NCBI GenBank assembly: GCA_011800805.1
Contig: MPNW01000512.1
Span: forward strand, 1-64,000
Length of the DNA stretch: 64,000 nucleotides
From: Hirudo medicinalis
Lineage: Eukaryota; Annelida; Clitellata; Hirudinida; Hirudinidae
Direction: 5' to 3'
Positions 50,249-62,044 of this stretch are shown here, one piece after another. The translations under genes were made by a program, and so were the position numbers. Under the pieces are notes generated by a model. The model saw nothing but the letters and a program-made list of their open reading frames with translations. It did no database searches and had not been told where the DNA came from. Position 1 is the stretch's first letter. Each line of letters begins with the position of its first letter.

Positions 50249-53200
50249 GCCAACAATGGTTTGAAGACAGGTTGTGAGCTTGTGTCAGGTAAATGAACTT
50301 TCAGGTTGTCTTGTTCCAGGTGCTCCTCTCGAAATTTAATTCAACTTAAAACATTCAAATTCAACAATTCAACTTAAAACATTCAAATTCAACAATTTGT
50401 TGAATAAGAAGTTGTTAAATTTTTGTTGCAGTTGAAATTTTCCAACTATGCCGTTTGTTGTTGTTAAATATTTTAAAATATATAAAAATGTCTTGAACGC
50501 TCATTTTCAAATTTTTTTTTTAAATATTTAAAAAAAATTATTTTAAAAATAATTTACAAAATTTATAAATTTCATAAAATTATAATTAAATTATAATTAA
50601 AATTTTTTTTTTTATAAAATTGTNATAATTAAATTATAAGTAAAATATAATTTTTTATAAAATTGTTTATAAAAAAGTTGGCAACCTTTTCGTATGATAA
50701 GATAACATACGTTTCCAGTTTCAATTCGTAGAAATTTTCTGCTTGGAAAACTTTTGGAAAAATCACCTCCAGTGATGTCCGTTTCCATGGAAATGCCTCA
50801 TGGGATCGCGTGGGTGGGAGAGGAGGAACCTGGGACTGAATTCATTCTTTCATTCCAAGAAATCCGGAGATAAATTAAGACATGGAAGTTGCCAGGTTTT
50901 TATTTGCTTAAAAAATACCTTTGCCGCTCAAACGTAATTACAACTATAATTATATTTTATGTAATAAACGAGGCTGTTAAGTATTAATTAATTAAAGGTA
51001 ATTAATCATTATCAACAAATTAAAATTATAAATAAATCGTAGTAATAGTAATAATTATAATAATAAATAGCTTCAATCGAACACACAACCAATATATAAA
51101 AAATCAATCGATCGACCAAGGTCAAATGTCCAAGATTTATTCAGAGAATGCCGAAATCTCGCCAATAAGTTTTGTTTGTTCTTAATTAGGAGGCCTTTTG
51201 TGGAGAGACAAGGATGAATTACTGAGGAAATTAGCTGGAGGTGACGGAAGTGAATTGTCGGACATGGATGAATTAGTAGAGGATTCATCATCATGTCATC
51301 ATCATATCATCGTCATCGTCGTTGTCGTCACAGTCGTCGTCATCATCCTAATCATCATCATCATCGTCGTCAAGATAAATATTTGTTCACGAATTGTAAA
51401 TTATTTAAAAATAATTATTAATTTAAGTACAACTAATTATGATTTAATTATAATAGGAGTAATTACGGCTGTCATTCAGCCTTAACAGATGGAGAGTGAT
51501 TTGAGCAAACATAACTCTTAGTTTAGTTATGAAAAGCATATATATATTTATATTAAATATATTATATATAAAATGTATTTATAGCTTCAAATTATAAAAT
51601 TAAAATATGATAAAATTATACCTTATTTGCGTGACTAAATAAATTTATTTATCCACATAAATTACAAATTTTTTTGAATTAATTTGAAAACAATTAATTC
51701 CAAAACTCAAGTCGCACAAAAGAAGAAGCATGAGCGAGACTATTACTATTCACCGGTGTACTTCTCGAAATAAGATCCTCTTCAACTCTTAAAATCGTGA
51801 AATTTGTTTCTTTTAATTAAAAATAAATGATTTTATTATTTTTACCTAAACATATTTTCACCTTTTCAACAAAATGAAGAAGGTTTTTCTTTAAAAAAAA
51901 ATTGAATCATTAAATTTGAGCAGACGTGAATTTGAACGCATTTTGACGACATCCCCGGTGTTTGCACTTCTTGAGAATAAAAGGAGCGTAAAAATAAAAA
52001 CATGAAACAATATTTTCCATATATATTCCATAATTTTCCATAAATATTTCCAATATTTCCATCAGATAATTTCAAGATTACAACCTGAGTGAAAATATCA
52101 ATGAATCTACTTGGAATCATTCTGAAACAGAATAATTTTGAATATTGTCCATTTTTTTGATGGAATACTTTCCTTATCCACGAAGATGCCAGGCAAAGAA
52201 ACAGCAATAACTCACATGTCCTGGAAACATCTTCTTTGCCAACAGAATTCCTCATAAAGAAGACTTAGGCAAAGTCTGTGGAAAATTGACTCTGAAATGT
52301 TTTTCTCTTCAATGAAATGAGGCCATTTGTGAGACAATCAGCAGGATATCATTAAGTCGACATTTCTGACAACTATTGTTGGTGTTCAAGTCAGTAATTG
52401 GATTTTTCTGAACACATCAACAATCAACTTTCTGCGACTGCAATTAAAATGCTAAATAACTTTAAATAATCACGTAATAATGTCATTGGACAAATTACTA
52501 ATAATGAAGATAACCAGTGCACAAGAGACTTTCAAGCTTCAAGAGACACTTTTAAATTCTCTTTTCGCGATAGGATTGTCAAGCTTTAATTGTTGTTTGA
52601 AATTACAAATAATTCCTAAATAATTAATAATCTGCGATGGGCGAGGTTTTCGTTTTTGATTTTTTCATTTCTGAATTGCGTTCAAAATGTGTCAGTTATG
52701 ACTTAAATAAATAATAAAACAATAATAATAAATAATAAAACAATAATAATAAATAATAAAACAGTAATATTAAATAATTATTAATAAATAATTAATAATA
52801 AAACAATAAGATGACAACAACTTGACCCGCAAGTTAAGCCCTCAGCCATGATTACGTCATCAATAATCAATATTGAATAATCGATAATATCTAGTTCACC
52901 CCTAACAAGGAATTAATGCACAGAATCAATGATCATAATTCATCAACGTTGAGCATATTTTAAGGCAGTATTTTTTTTATTTCTCGACATCAAGTTCAGG
53001 ATTGAAACAGGTTGACGATGACACATTCTACAGACATCAGGAGGAGAACATTTTAGTTCATTGAAGGACAGAACATCTATTCTCTTTCGGACTGAAAAAC
53101 ATTTCAGTTAATAGTTTAGTTAATTTCAACTACAAAAAAAACTTATTTGTAATAATATTGTTATTATTACTATTAATAAAAATTTTATGATAAAAAGCAT

Positions 53201-55591
53201 GGACAAGTTGCTGATTGCGTGAACAAACACGACGACATCACGGATCGTCATTTTAAGGCAAGCTTCTTTCCTGCGCTCCACCAAGACGACTTTTGACGTT
53301 TTTATAAAATAAAAATATAAACTGAAGCTACAGTTATTTTTTAGAATTTGTAGTTTCAATGATTTGAAATTTAATATTAGGATTTTAATATTTCTTTAAG
53401 GCTGAAATTAATAATAATAAGAATAATAATAATTAAGCTTCCTGCCTTTTAGATAAATCTTTCGTAGATGTTAACGACGCAACCAAACGAGAGCTAACCA
53501 ACACGTTTGGTGCTAACGTGAGAATGCAGATTGGAAATTATGCTCGAATAATTCAAACTAACAAATAACTTACCTTAGGAAGACATGATAATAGTACATT
53601 AATATTAATAGTTTAAATTAATCATTGAAAAAATGTCTCGTGTTTGTTTATTAAAACATTTTGAAATTATTTAAACACAAACTTTGTTAAAAATATTACC
53701 TTATTTTAATAGCTTGGGAAAATTAAAAATTCAAAACACTAAAATGGTTTCTCATGAAATTCCTCTAGACATAATTACCTTTATCATGATGGTGATGATG
53801 ATGATGATGAGAATTAGTTAATTAATTACGGAAAAGTTTTGTAATGCTTGAAAATATTTTGAAGTTTTGTTTCAGGCTTGAAGTGCTCATAATATGCTGA
53901 TTTGATCATCTCTGAGGAATCACCACATTTTCATTCTTTGTTTCGGCAGTAAAAGTTTTAATTCTTTTATTTTAAAATATTTCACTTTATTATTTCACTT
54001 TCACTTTTTTGGGCACATAATAAATGAAGTGGATTTTTAAAGATGTTTCTTCTACTGAGTTCAAATGAGTGATCTTTTATTATCGGAGGTTCTCACAGTT
54101 CTCCCATTTTATTTCAAAATGTATGTTGTTGTTTTTTATTGCAATAATTAAAATAATTTCATCGTTGAAATTTTATTTCAAAAGGTTAAATTAAGTCATC
54201 TGGTTATTATGACTTTTGTGCTGACAAACAAAAATTAACAAAGATTTATTCCAAACTCCTTAAAATTGACATCAACTTCAAAATTAAAAAGATGTCACAA
54301 AACATTGTTTCAAAATGGATTTGAAATCCATTTAAATATTTGAAATGATTACGATTTATTCAAATTTATAAATTCATATTTGTCAAATGGAATAAATATA
54401 TAAATAAAAAAATAAATATGATGCTTATTTGAAAATGATATTTCACAACTGAAAAAAAAATGATATTTTCACAATTGAAATATAATTTACAACACAGAAA
54501 TATGAAGCGTTACTTTTTTTTGTATAGAATTCCTGGAAAAGCACTGAATCAATTTGACATTAAATCATCGTCCTTATTTCAGCGACACTTCTGTTTCGAA
54601 TCTTCCGACAATATTCCATGTTTGCGGGTGTTTTTCATTTCATGTTTAAATTTGAAAAACAATTTTGTCGTAAAATGTTTAAATTTTACTTCCGAGTAAA
54701 CTTTTTAACCTTTAACCTTTTCATTTATTTATTTACAAAGTTGAGGTCTGTTTAAAGCGAATGTGAGACTTGAAAGTTATTTCAGAGACACCTGATAATG
54801 ATTGTTTACATTCGATTATGCGACCAAGTAACCGGACCAAGCGATCTTGTGATTGTTTTCATGCGAATGCATAAATACGTGATTAACTGATGATGGTCGT
54901 CAAATAAAAACTCCCGAAGCTTGTAGAAGTTCGCATGGGAAGGAATCCATAAAATAATTACTTATGGGAGCTGTATGTTCTGGACAAAAAAATGTTCATC
55001 CGTCCGTCCATCCATCCATCGTCAACTGAGTCATCATATTTAAAGGAAGATTCAGAGTGAGTAATGAGATGACTAAGCCACCGACGAGGTGATGACGACG
55101 CCGACGATATAATCGTCGATAATGATGACATCCATCCCTAAAAGATCAATAATCGACCTCATTTAGAATCGAAGGCACATTTAAGCTTAAAATCAACTAA
55201 ACCAAACCTCACACAACAAAATGCGTCCTAACAACAAACTCACACGCATGTGTCAAGCATGACACTGAACAGACGAAGGTACACGACCTTGCACGACATT
55301 CTATCCAATGTACAAATGGTTATTTGTGGAGTTTGAGCATCATTTTTAATAAAATTAAAGAACAAACTACTTACGAAAACTTTCTAAGGAAGGACATTAT
55401 GCATTTCTTCATATTTTAAACTTAAGATATTATTTTTAAAATGTGGACCGTCGTGATAATTTTTCTAGCGCTGTGTTTCAGTTACATGACGCTACCACGT
55501 GTTGAATTAAAGCATTAAAACCAAGAAGTGTTTGAAAAATAAAAAGAAAACTACTTCGTAGAGGTTAAAAGTTCAAAGTTTAATGCCGAGG
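49924..55591. other. Intergenic, 5.7 kb, repeat-rich
   Basis: AAC/AAT triplet arrays occupy 50080-50250; there are AT-rich tracts at 50460-50680 (one N at 50624), ATC/GTC runs at 51286-51372 and a 21-bp AAT-type tandem at about 52707-52768. Short open frames on the - strand (51866-52255, 53126-53359) have skewed composition and no recognisable domain. I see no gene. Confidence 0.5.
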
Positions 55592-56969
55592 TCAGCCGTA
55601 AAAAGAGTGGACTTTGTTGATGCGAACGGAGGAGTAGTTGATCGACCTCATGTCGATCCTCGAGGAGTTCTTTTCCTTCGGCGAGCAGCCCATAATGCGA
55701 CGAAAAATGTCCTTCCAGTGCTTCATGAAACCGCAGTAGACGAAGAAGTTGCTGGCAAAGTTCAGAGCCGTGGTGAACTTGGTGACGAGAACGGCCATCT
55801 GGTAAGCCTTCCTGTCCAGGATCAACGCAATGGACTTGATGACCATCGACGGGCACACGAGAAAAAGGAAGGAGGTTTCCATGACGACGACCATGATAGT
55901 GATCCTGGTGCAACCGTAGCGATGGCCTTTGAGCAGTTTTTTCGCCCTGTTGCGGAGGAGGATGACGACGAGGCTGACGTTGGTGAAGGTCAAGGACACG
56001 AGGGGAAGGAAGGTGTCGAAGAAACTCAAGAGGATGAAGTAAGTCAGCTTGAGCCTGTCGCTAGCGAAGAGTGACGAAGGCATGACGGAATAAACGCAAC
56101 TGGAGGTACTGGATTGGGTGACAGATTCATTAGAGATGAAGGAGGAAACGTGTTAGATTTAGATGAACAACATTTTTAATCATCTCATAAATCGAAGCGG
56201 TCAGAATTTGGCACGAAAATTGATGGAATGTTTGACGAATTTCAAGACCGAACGCCGCATTTCGCAGGTGAACAAACTCTGACATGATTTACGGGGCTTG
56301 TTCGTTCAATCAAAACAACTTCAAAATTAAATTTCAAACGAAATCGGACCTTTTTAAAGGCTGAAAAATAGGAACTCACCCTGATTTGGAGAGAATGCAG
56401 TTTTTCTTTGAGAAGTTGTTGGAGAAGAAGAGGGGCAAGTTGAAAAGCAGGGCAATTAACACGATGATGACGGATGATGCAACGTTGTTTCTGAGTTTGA
56501 GGAACTGACGAGCATAAATCGGGTGCCACACTGCCAGGAACCTCTCAGAGGAGATGACAACCATAATCCAAGAACTGGAAAATATGAAGAGGTTACCCAG
56601 AGGCTGTGAGAGGATTCCACGGTAGAAGAACTGGTAGATTTCAAATCCCTTCGGCAGTAGGCTGGGAGGAATCATGCTGAGGAAGCAGATAATGCAGAAC
56701 AAAAGGTCAGAGGTTGCGAGGGCAAGGAGACCAGCATAGGCAGGTTTTTCCAGAGATTCGATGTTCCTGCTCATTTGGGAGAATTTGTAGGAAAGTACGA
56801 CAATGCTGAGGGTGTTGCCCAGAGCTCCGAGGAGGAGAACGATGGAGGTTGCGTAGTGGAAAGGAACCCTGATGACGTCGATGAAGGACTCTTGTTTGAA
56901 CTTGAAGTCAGTGATGTTCATTTCCATGTGGAACCTTTCCAGCGTCAGGAAAGACGTGGTGTTGAACAT
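55592..56969 (-). CDS. Divergent class A GPCR, peptide-receptor type
   Basis: Two exons, 56380-56969 and 55592-56099, join in frame (GTGAGT donor, CTCCAG acceptor) for 365 residues; an alternative acceptor at 56108 adds three. Seven hydrophobic segments are visible. TM1 has LGALGNTLSIVVL, TM2 has LLALATSDLLFCI, TM3 ends in SSERFLAVWHP (ERF for DRY), TM5 has FFDTFLPLVSLTF, TM6 has FLVCPSMV (no Trp before Cys-Pro) and TM7 has NFASNFFVYCGF (NFFVY for NPxxY). I see no Cys at the top of TM3, although the second extracellular loop has KKNC and CVY. The N-terminus carries NTTS and NIT glycosylation sequons. The pattern resembles the large lophotrochozoan set of FMRFamide/TRH-receptor-like orphans. 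The ligand is unknown. Confidence 0.82.
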
Positions 56970-57369
56970 CTTCTAGAGTTTTGAAGTTCTCAGGAAAATA
57001 TTATAATTAATATTGAATTGTTTAAAAATGTTTGTGTTTCAGTAACAATGTGATTACGGGATTACGAACTGAATCGATAACATACCTATTATTTGACAAT
57101 TATTATTTAAACAATTGTTAGAGCACAATAGAAAGTCAGTCATCCTAATCGTAGGTTGGCGACGAGAGGTGGTCTCAAATTTGGACCAAATGCGTGGCTT
57201 TATAAGGATGCCTCATTGATCGCATTTCGCAGAATGAGATTGTCCTCTGAAATGCCTTTCAACATTTTATGACCATTTTTGTTTTAAAGTTATTTATTTT
57301 TTATATTCAAAAACTCACGCTTCAGCGTATATTATTTGACGATGCGGTTGCAACCATGGCGTATTAATA

Positions 57370-57401
<32 letters not shown>

Positions 57402-60303
57402 GCGTTAATATTATTATTGAGTTATTATTATCATTGCGTTATCATTATTATTGCGTTCTTATTATTATTATTATTTATGTTATTTTTAAAATTATACTAT
57501 TGATATTATTATTGTTGTTGTTGTTGATGTGGTTGTTGCTGCTTAAATTTGTCACGTTCGTGTGTTAATTATTTTGTAATTATAAATACAAAGAAATTTT
57601 TTTGATTATAATTAAAATACAATTTAATTTATTTATTTATTTATTCTCCATCCGACACAAATTGAGACCAACATTGAATAGTAACTCATAATTATTCGTT
57701 ACTGAATATATTTTATGAATATTTCTTTTGCCCTAAATATTAGCACTGCTGAGATATTTGAGATTTGAAAGTTTAAAGAATATTGAAACTTTAAAATCAT
57801 CTTTTTCTTTTAAGTTATTAAATTTCTTGAGAATTAAAAAATGACTTGGTCATTCAACACCTTATTTACTTGAAGCCATTCTAATTAATTTCATAAGACA
57901 CCTGTTAACAGGTGTTAACGATCACGTCTGACAGTTTTTTGTCGTCTTTCGCATAATTTCTTGTTGGACCATGTTTGTCATGTTTGTGTTCACGTGGATG
58001 TTAACATGTTTATCCCCAAAAAATAATGAACTGATCGTTAGGATTTACCAATGGTGTTTACAGCTTACCGTTGTAATAATATTTATTTACTTAATTGTGA
58101 TTTTCAAATAGATTTAATGGATATTGCTTGATAAAGCATGATTGCATTGATAAAGCTTGATGTTCAATGTGAGTTCTAAGCAAATTTTTTTAGAGGAAGG
58201 TATTTAAATATAACGATTAAGTATTATTATCATAATATTGCTTTTATGTGAGCCTAATTGCACTTAATATTCGGTAGACTTCAGTGATAAATTCTTATCA
58301 AGTGATAAATTCTTATCGGATGCAGGTTCTACAAACGACTTCCTCAAACGAATGAAATGTAATTTTTTTTTAGAATTTCGAATCGAGAAATTTGTTTTTA
58401 GCCGATCTTTTGAGTGCCTCATCAATCCGAATGGGATGTGAAGGCACTTTTTAATCGATCTACCATTTATATAGCGCCCCTACCCAAGGGAGGTGCAGGC
58501 TGGGTTGCGAACACGACACATTACGACCGCATGCAGAACGCAACCCATTCCTGCATATAAATTGAATTATTTAAGTATTTCAGAGAAACTGTGCTTTAAA
58601 ATAAACATTTTACTAAGAAATAACAAATTAAGAAGAGGTTTCCTGACATCATTAAACATTAAGACATTTAGAAAACACCTTCAATTCCTTGTTAAGGCAT
58701 GAATATTGCAACATTACCAGCTAAAGCTCTTTCACGATTCCATACCTACACGTGTGCTGTACTTGGAAATGGGAGAACAAAACTCACTTGGGTGTTCTTC
58801 AAAAACTCGAACATTAAATAAACATAAAACAGTTTACGAGGAAGTTAAGAAGTTGAAAAACAAATTTATAACGATCAGGTGAACCAAAACATGTAACATG
58901 TGCCTTACCTGGCCACAGGTGGTTACTGCTTTGCATCTTTTGCACTTATTGCGTAATTATTACTGTATTATGTTTCTTATTTATTAATAGTTAGTACATT
59001 TATTTATTTAATATTTTTTCGAATACGAGTAGTTAATGCGACAATGGATGAAATGAGTCATTAATTTTAAATTGAAAATAAAAATAATTCTCAACAGGCT
59101 GAAGAACTGAAATGCCACGAATAATTAGCAAAAAAATACTCCGCCATTTTTTTTTTTACATTTCGAGTAAATTAATTATTTAAGATGAGATTTATTTTCC
59201 GAACATTTATTTTCCGAGCAAAATGACATCTGATTTTGCAGCAATTGAATCCAGAAACTCTGACATTGGGATGCAGGATACGATGTGTGTGTTATCTTGT
59301 CAAATTAGATCTACTTAGCACAGATGCCCATGTAAGTCTCTCTCTGTGTGTATGTATGTGTGTGTGTGTGTGTGTGTGTGTTTTGTGGATGTGAAAATGA
59401 ATGTTGTGATGAACTACAAACCATTACCGATTGATCACCAAAACATCTAAATCTTTTAAAAGATGACGAATTCATTCATGCATGCATCTCGATACCTTCT
59501 TCACTTTTAATAATTCTATAATTAAATTATTTCTGAGGATAGACTCGAATGAAAACGAGTGGACGAAGGAAACCGATCCATGCATCAAGTATGTTGTAGA
59601 GCATTTCGCAATATTAATTTGCAAGCGAAAAACTGTTTTCCATTGCTGGGATAACAGGAAATTCCAGATTGAGATCAATTTTAACTCAATTTTCCTTGGA
59701 TGCTCGAAGAAATGGAGTCGCGTTGAATATAAAATTTATCGGATTTGCCTGAAATTAAAAATAATATATCAAATAAATTACGTTTTTATTATTATTAAAC
59801 TTACATGCACTTGATTAAAAACAGTTTCTAATAGTTTTAACTTAATTGTCATATTTTTATACAAAAGCCTGTTAACATCAGCGAACCACAAATAACAAAG
59901 TTGATTTATACAGATTATGTTAATGAAGTCATTAACATGCAAACCTCACAAATCCTTCACGTTTCTCATTCGCTGATCTCCAAGCTGTTGAATATGCAAG
60001 GTTGCTTATTATTTATGGACGTTGTGGAATTATGGAGTTAAAATTATATCTGTACTTGAAAATATTTCCAGTTATATTCACACATTAACCGCAATTTAGA
60101 TTTTTAAATTTATTGAAATCGCCATTTAAACTCCAATTTTAATGTCCCAATTTCGCAGAAGTTGCAATAAATTAGACAAGAATTTCGTCGAAAATTCGCA
60201 TTCAGCGGAAATAGAAGTTCAGAATGTGAGGTTAAGAATAACCTTCTTCAGGATGTTCTCACGTATCGTTCCGCATCAACAATCGAAACATCAACTAATC
60301 CGA
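56970..60303. other. Intergenic, no supported gene
   Basis: ATT arrays lie at 57371-57475 and a TG dinucleotide run at 59341-59381. A short element-like patch at 58465-58500 (TATATAGCGCCCCTACCCAA) has the look of a dispersed repeat. The + strand frame 59482-59814 has no recognisable feature. Confidence 0.5.
59341..59381. repeat. TG dinucleotide microsatellite
   Basis: TCTCTG followed by TG repeats with two TATG interruptions. Confidence 0.9.
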
Positions 60304-60459
60304 CAACTCATCTCAACAATTCATCTCAACAACTCATCTCAACAACTCACCTCAACAATTCATCTCAACAACTCATTTCAACAACTCACCTCAACAATTC
60401 ATCTCAACAACTCACCTCAACAATTGATCTCAACAACTCATCTCAACGATTCATCTCAA
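60304..60459. repeat. 13-bp minisatellite, 12 copies
   Basis: Twelve head-to-tail units of CAACTCATCTCAA with one or two substitutions each; the array is exactly 156 bp. Because 13 is not a multiple of three, the + strand frame across it (60142-60576) stays open and reads a 13-residue repeat (HLNNSSQQLTSTI). I think that frame is incidental. Confidence 0.95.
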
Positions 60460-60878
60460 CAGCAAACCACTCTTCCCGCTCCAACTCAACCTCGTTTCAG
60501 TCTAAAAATTGTCCCCAGATGTCGTCTGGAAAACAATTTGGATGCACGTCATCGACACGGGAACAATGTGACCTAACTGAGTTCAATTAGATGAGGAATT
60601 AGTGTCATCCATATTTAATATGTTATTGTTTTTAATAATTTGTTTAATAATTATTTGATTACCACATTAGTTAATGTTGTCAATGTTGTCCGCAATTCAA
60701 TTGATTGCAATAATCATTTATGTGACATCTTGTGATATTAATAATGCTGTTTTAAAAACTAAATCCTAGTGATATTATTTATTTAATCAAAATAAATCAC
60801 TTATTTGTATTTAAATTCTTTTTCATAATTAAATTCATAACAAATAATTAAATTAAGATTTCCAGTAATATTAATTTC

Positions 60879-61460
60879 GTGGCGTATTATTGGCGTAATT
60901 TCTCGCATACGCCGCTATATAAATTCAAAAACAACCATCACTTTGTACTACTCCCTCATATATCCACATCTAAATTATTTCAACTTAATCTGGGCATCCA
61001 ATTACTCCACCAATTATCCACTACCTTACATCCGTTACTTGTTCTTCCAAAAACATTTCTGTGTGTTGCATTATGCTTAGCTTGCAATACTCACGCAGAG
61101 TCTACTTTTAAACAATTAAAGGTACTTTAAAGTCCATGAAATAAATCACTTTCATGCAGGTATTCTCGTGTACAAACCAGATCACCATGTGTTGCCTCTT
61201 CCATTCGATCCTCTATTTTCGAAGACATCATCCGTGCATTCGTACAAAGTGCGTTCATCTCAAAATTAGTTCAGACCTGTTTTTATTAAATCCAATTTCA
61301 AACGTCACTCGATTCTTTGCCAGGGACCAAGAATATATGCTAGGATTCCATTAAATATTAATAATCAGCCAAACTTATATGCTTTCAAACGTCTGTTTAA
61401 ACAGCTCGTCATCGACTCACCACTGTTTCTTCAACTTACTGAGTTCAATTCAACACTATC
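60879..61460 (+). mobile_element. Degraded LINE, same family as the 48.5-kb copy
   Basis: Across several frames: GVISRIRRYINSKTTITLYY, SLIYPHLNYFNLIWASNYS, CNTHAESTFKQLKVL, HSYKVRSSQN, FKRHSILCQGPRIYARIPLN and NLYAFKRLFKQLV. The order and motifs match the C-terminal region of the LINE at 48473-48964 (LYYSLIYPYLTYCN, WASN). Frameshifts and stops are frequent. Confidence 0.75.
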
Positions 61461-61595
61461 ATTTACTTCAACCATTAAGTCATGTCTCCTGTTGGACGTC
61501 TGTTGGGAATCCTCACTGAGGACGTTCCTTTCTGGTTATCACTTCTTCAGTCTTTAGTTGGTTTATTTTCATTCGTGAATTGTGATCTTGCTGAT

Positions 61596-61650
61596 ATTAT
61601 GTCACATCATATCATGTCTCATCACATCACATCACATCACATTACATTAT
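61596..61650. repeat. ATCAC/ATCAT pentanucleotide repeat
   Basis: About ten 5-bp units with drift, then ATTAT runs. Confidence 0.8.
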
Positions 61651-61805
61651 ATTATATTATTTTTTTTTCAATGAATATTATTTTTTAAACAGATCCTTAA
61701 ATAATTTCTGAAACAAATCCATAGCATTTTATTTCTGATTGAAAATTTTATCAGAATTAATAGAAATGATTGGAAGTCAAATAAGGAAGGACGAGCAGTG
61801 GATGA

Positions 61806-61806
61806 A

Positions 61807-61870
<64 letters not shown>

Positions 61871-62044
61871 NTACTAATAATAATAATAACAATAACAATA
61901 TTAATAATAATAATAATAACAATAATAATAATAACAACAATAATAATAATAATAACAATAATAATAATAATAACAATAATAATAATAATAACAATAATAA
62001 TAGTTAATTTATAATTTGCCATTTGCATAGCGTCAGAGGCATAT
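61806..62044 (-). mobile_element. Long AAT tail with retroposon 3' end
   Basis: About 65 AAT/AAC triplets (one N at 61871) are followed by AGTTAATTTATAATTTGCC and ATTTGCATAGCGTCAGAGGC on the + strand. On the - strand this is a unique 3' end followed by a long ATT tail. It matches the 61-bp insertion at 37519-37579 almost base for base over 40 bp. Confidence 0.65.

Noticed and set aside
51866..52255. 129-residue - strand frame
   Set aside because: Part of it comes from a TTCCATATAT-type repeat and the rest has no recognisable feature.
59482..59814. 110-residue + strand frame
   Set aside because: AT-driven composition, no domain, no splice context.
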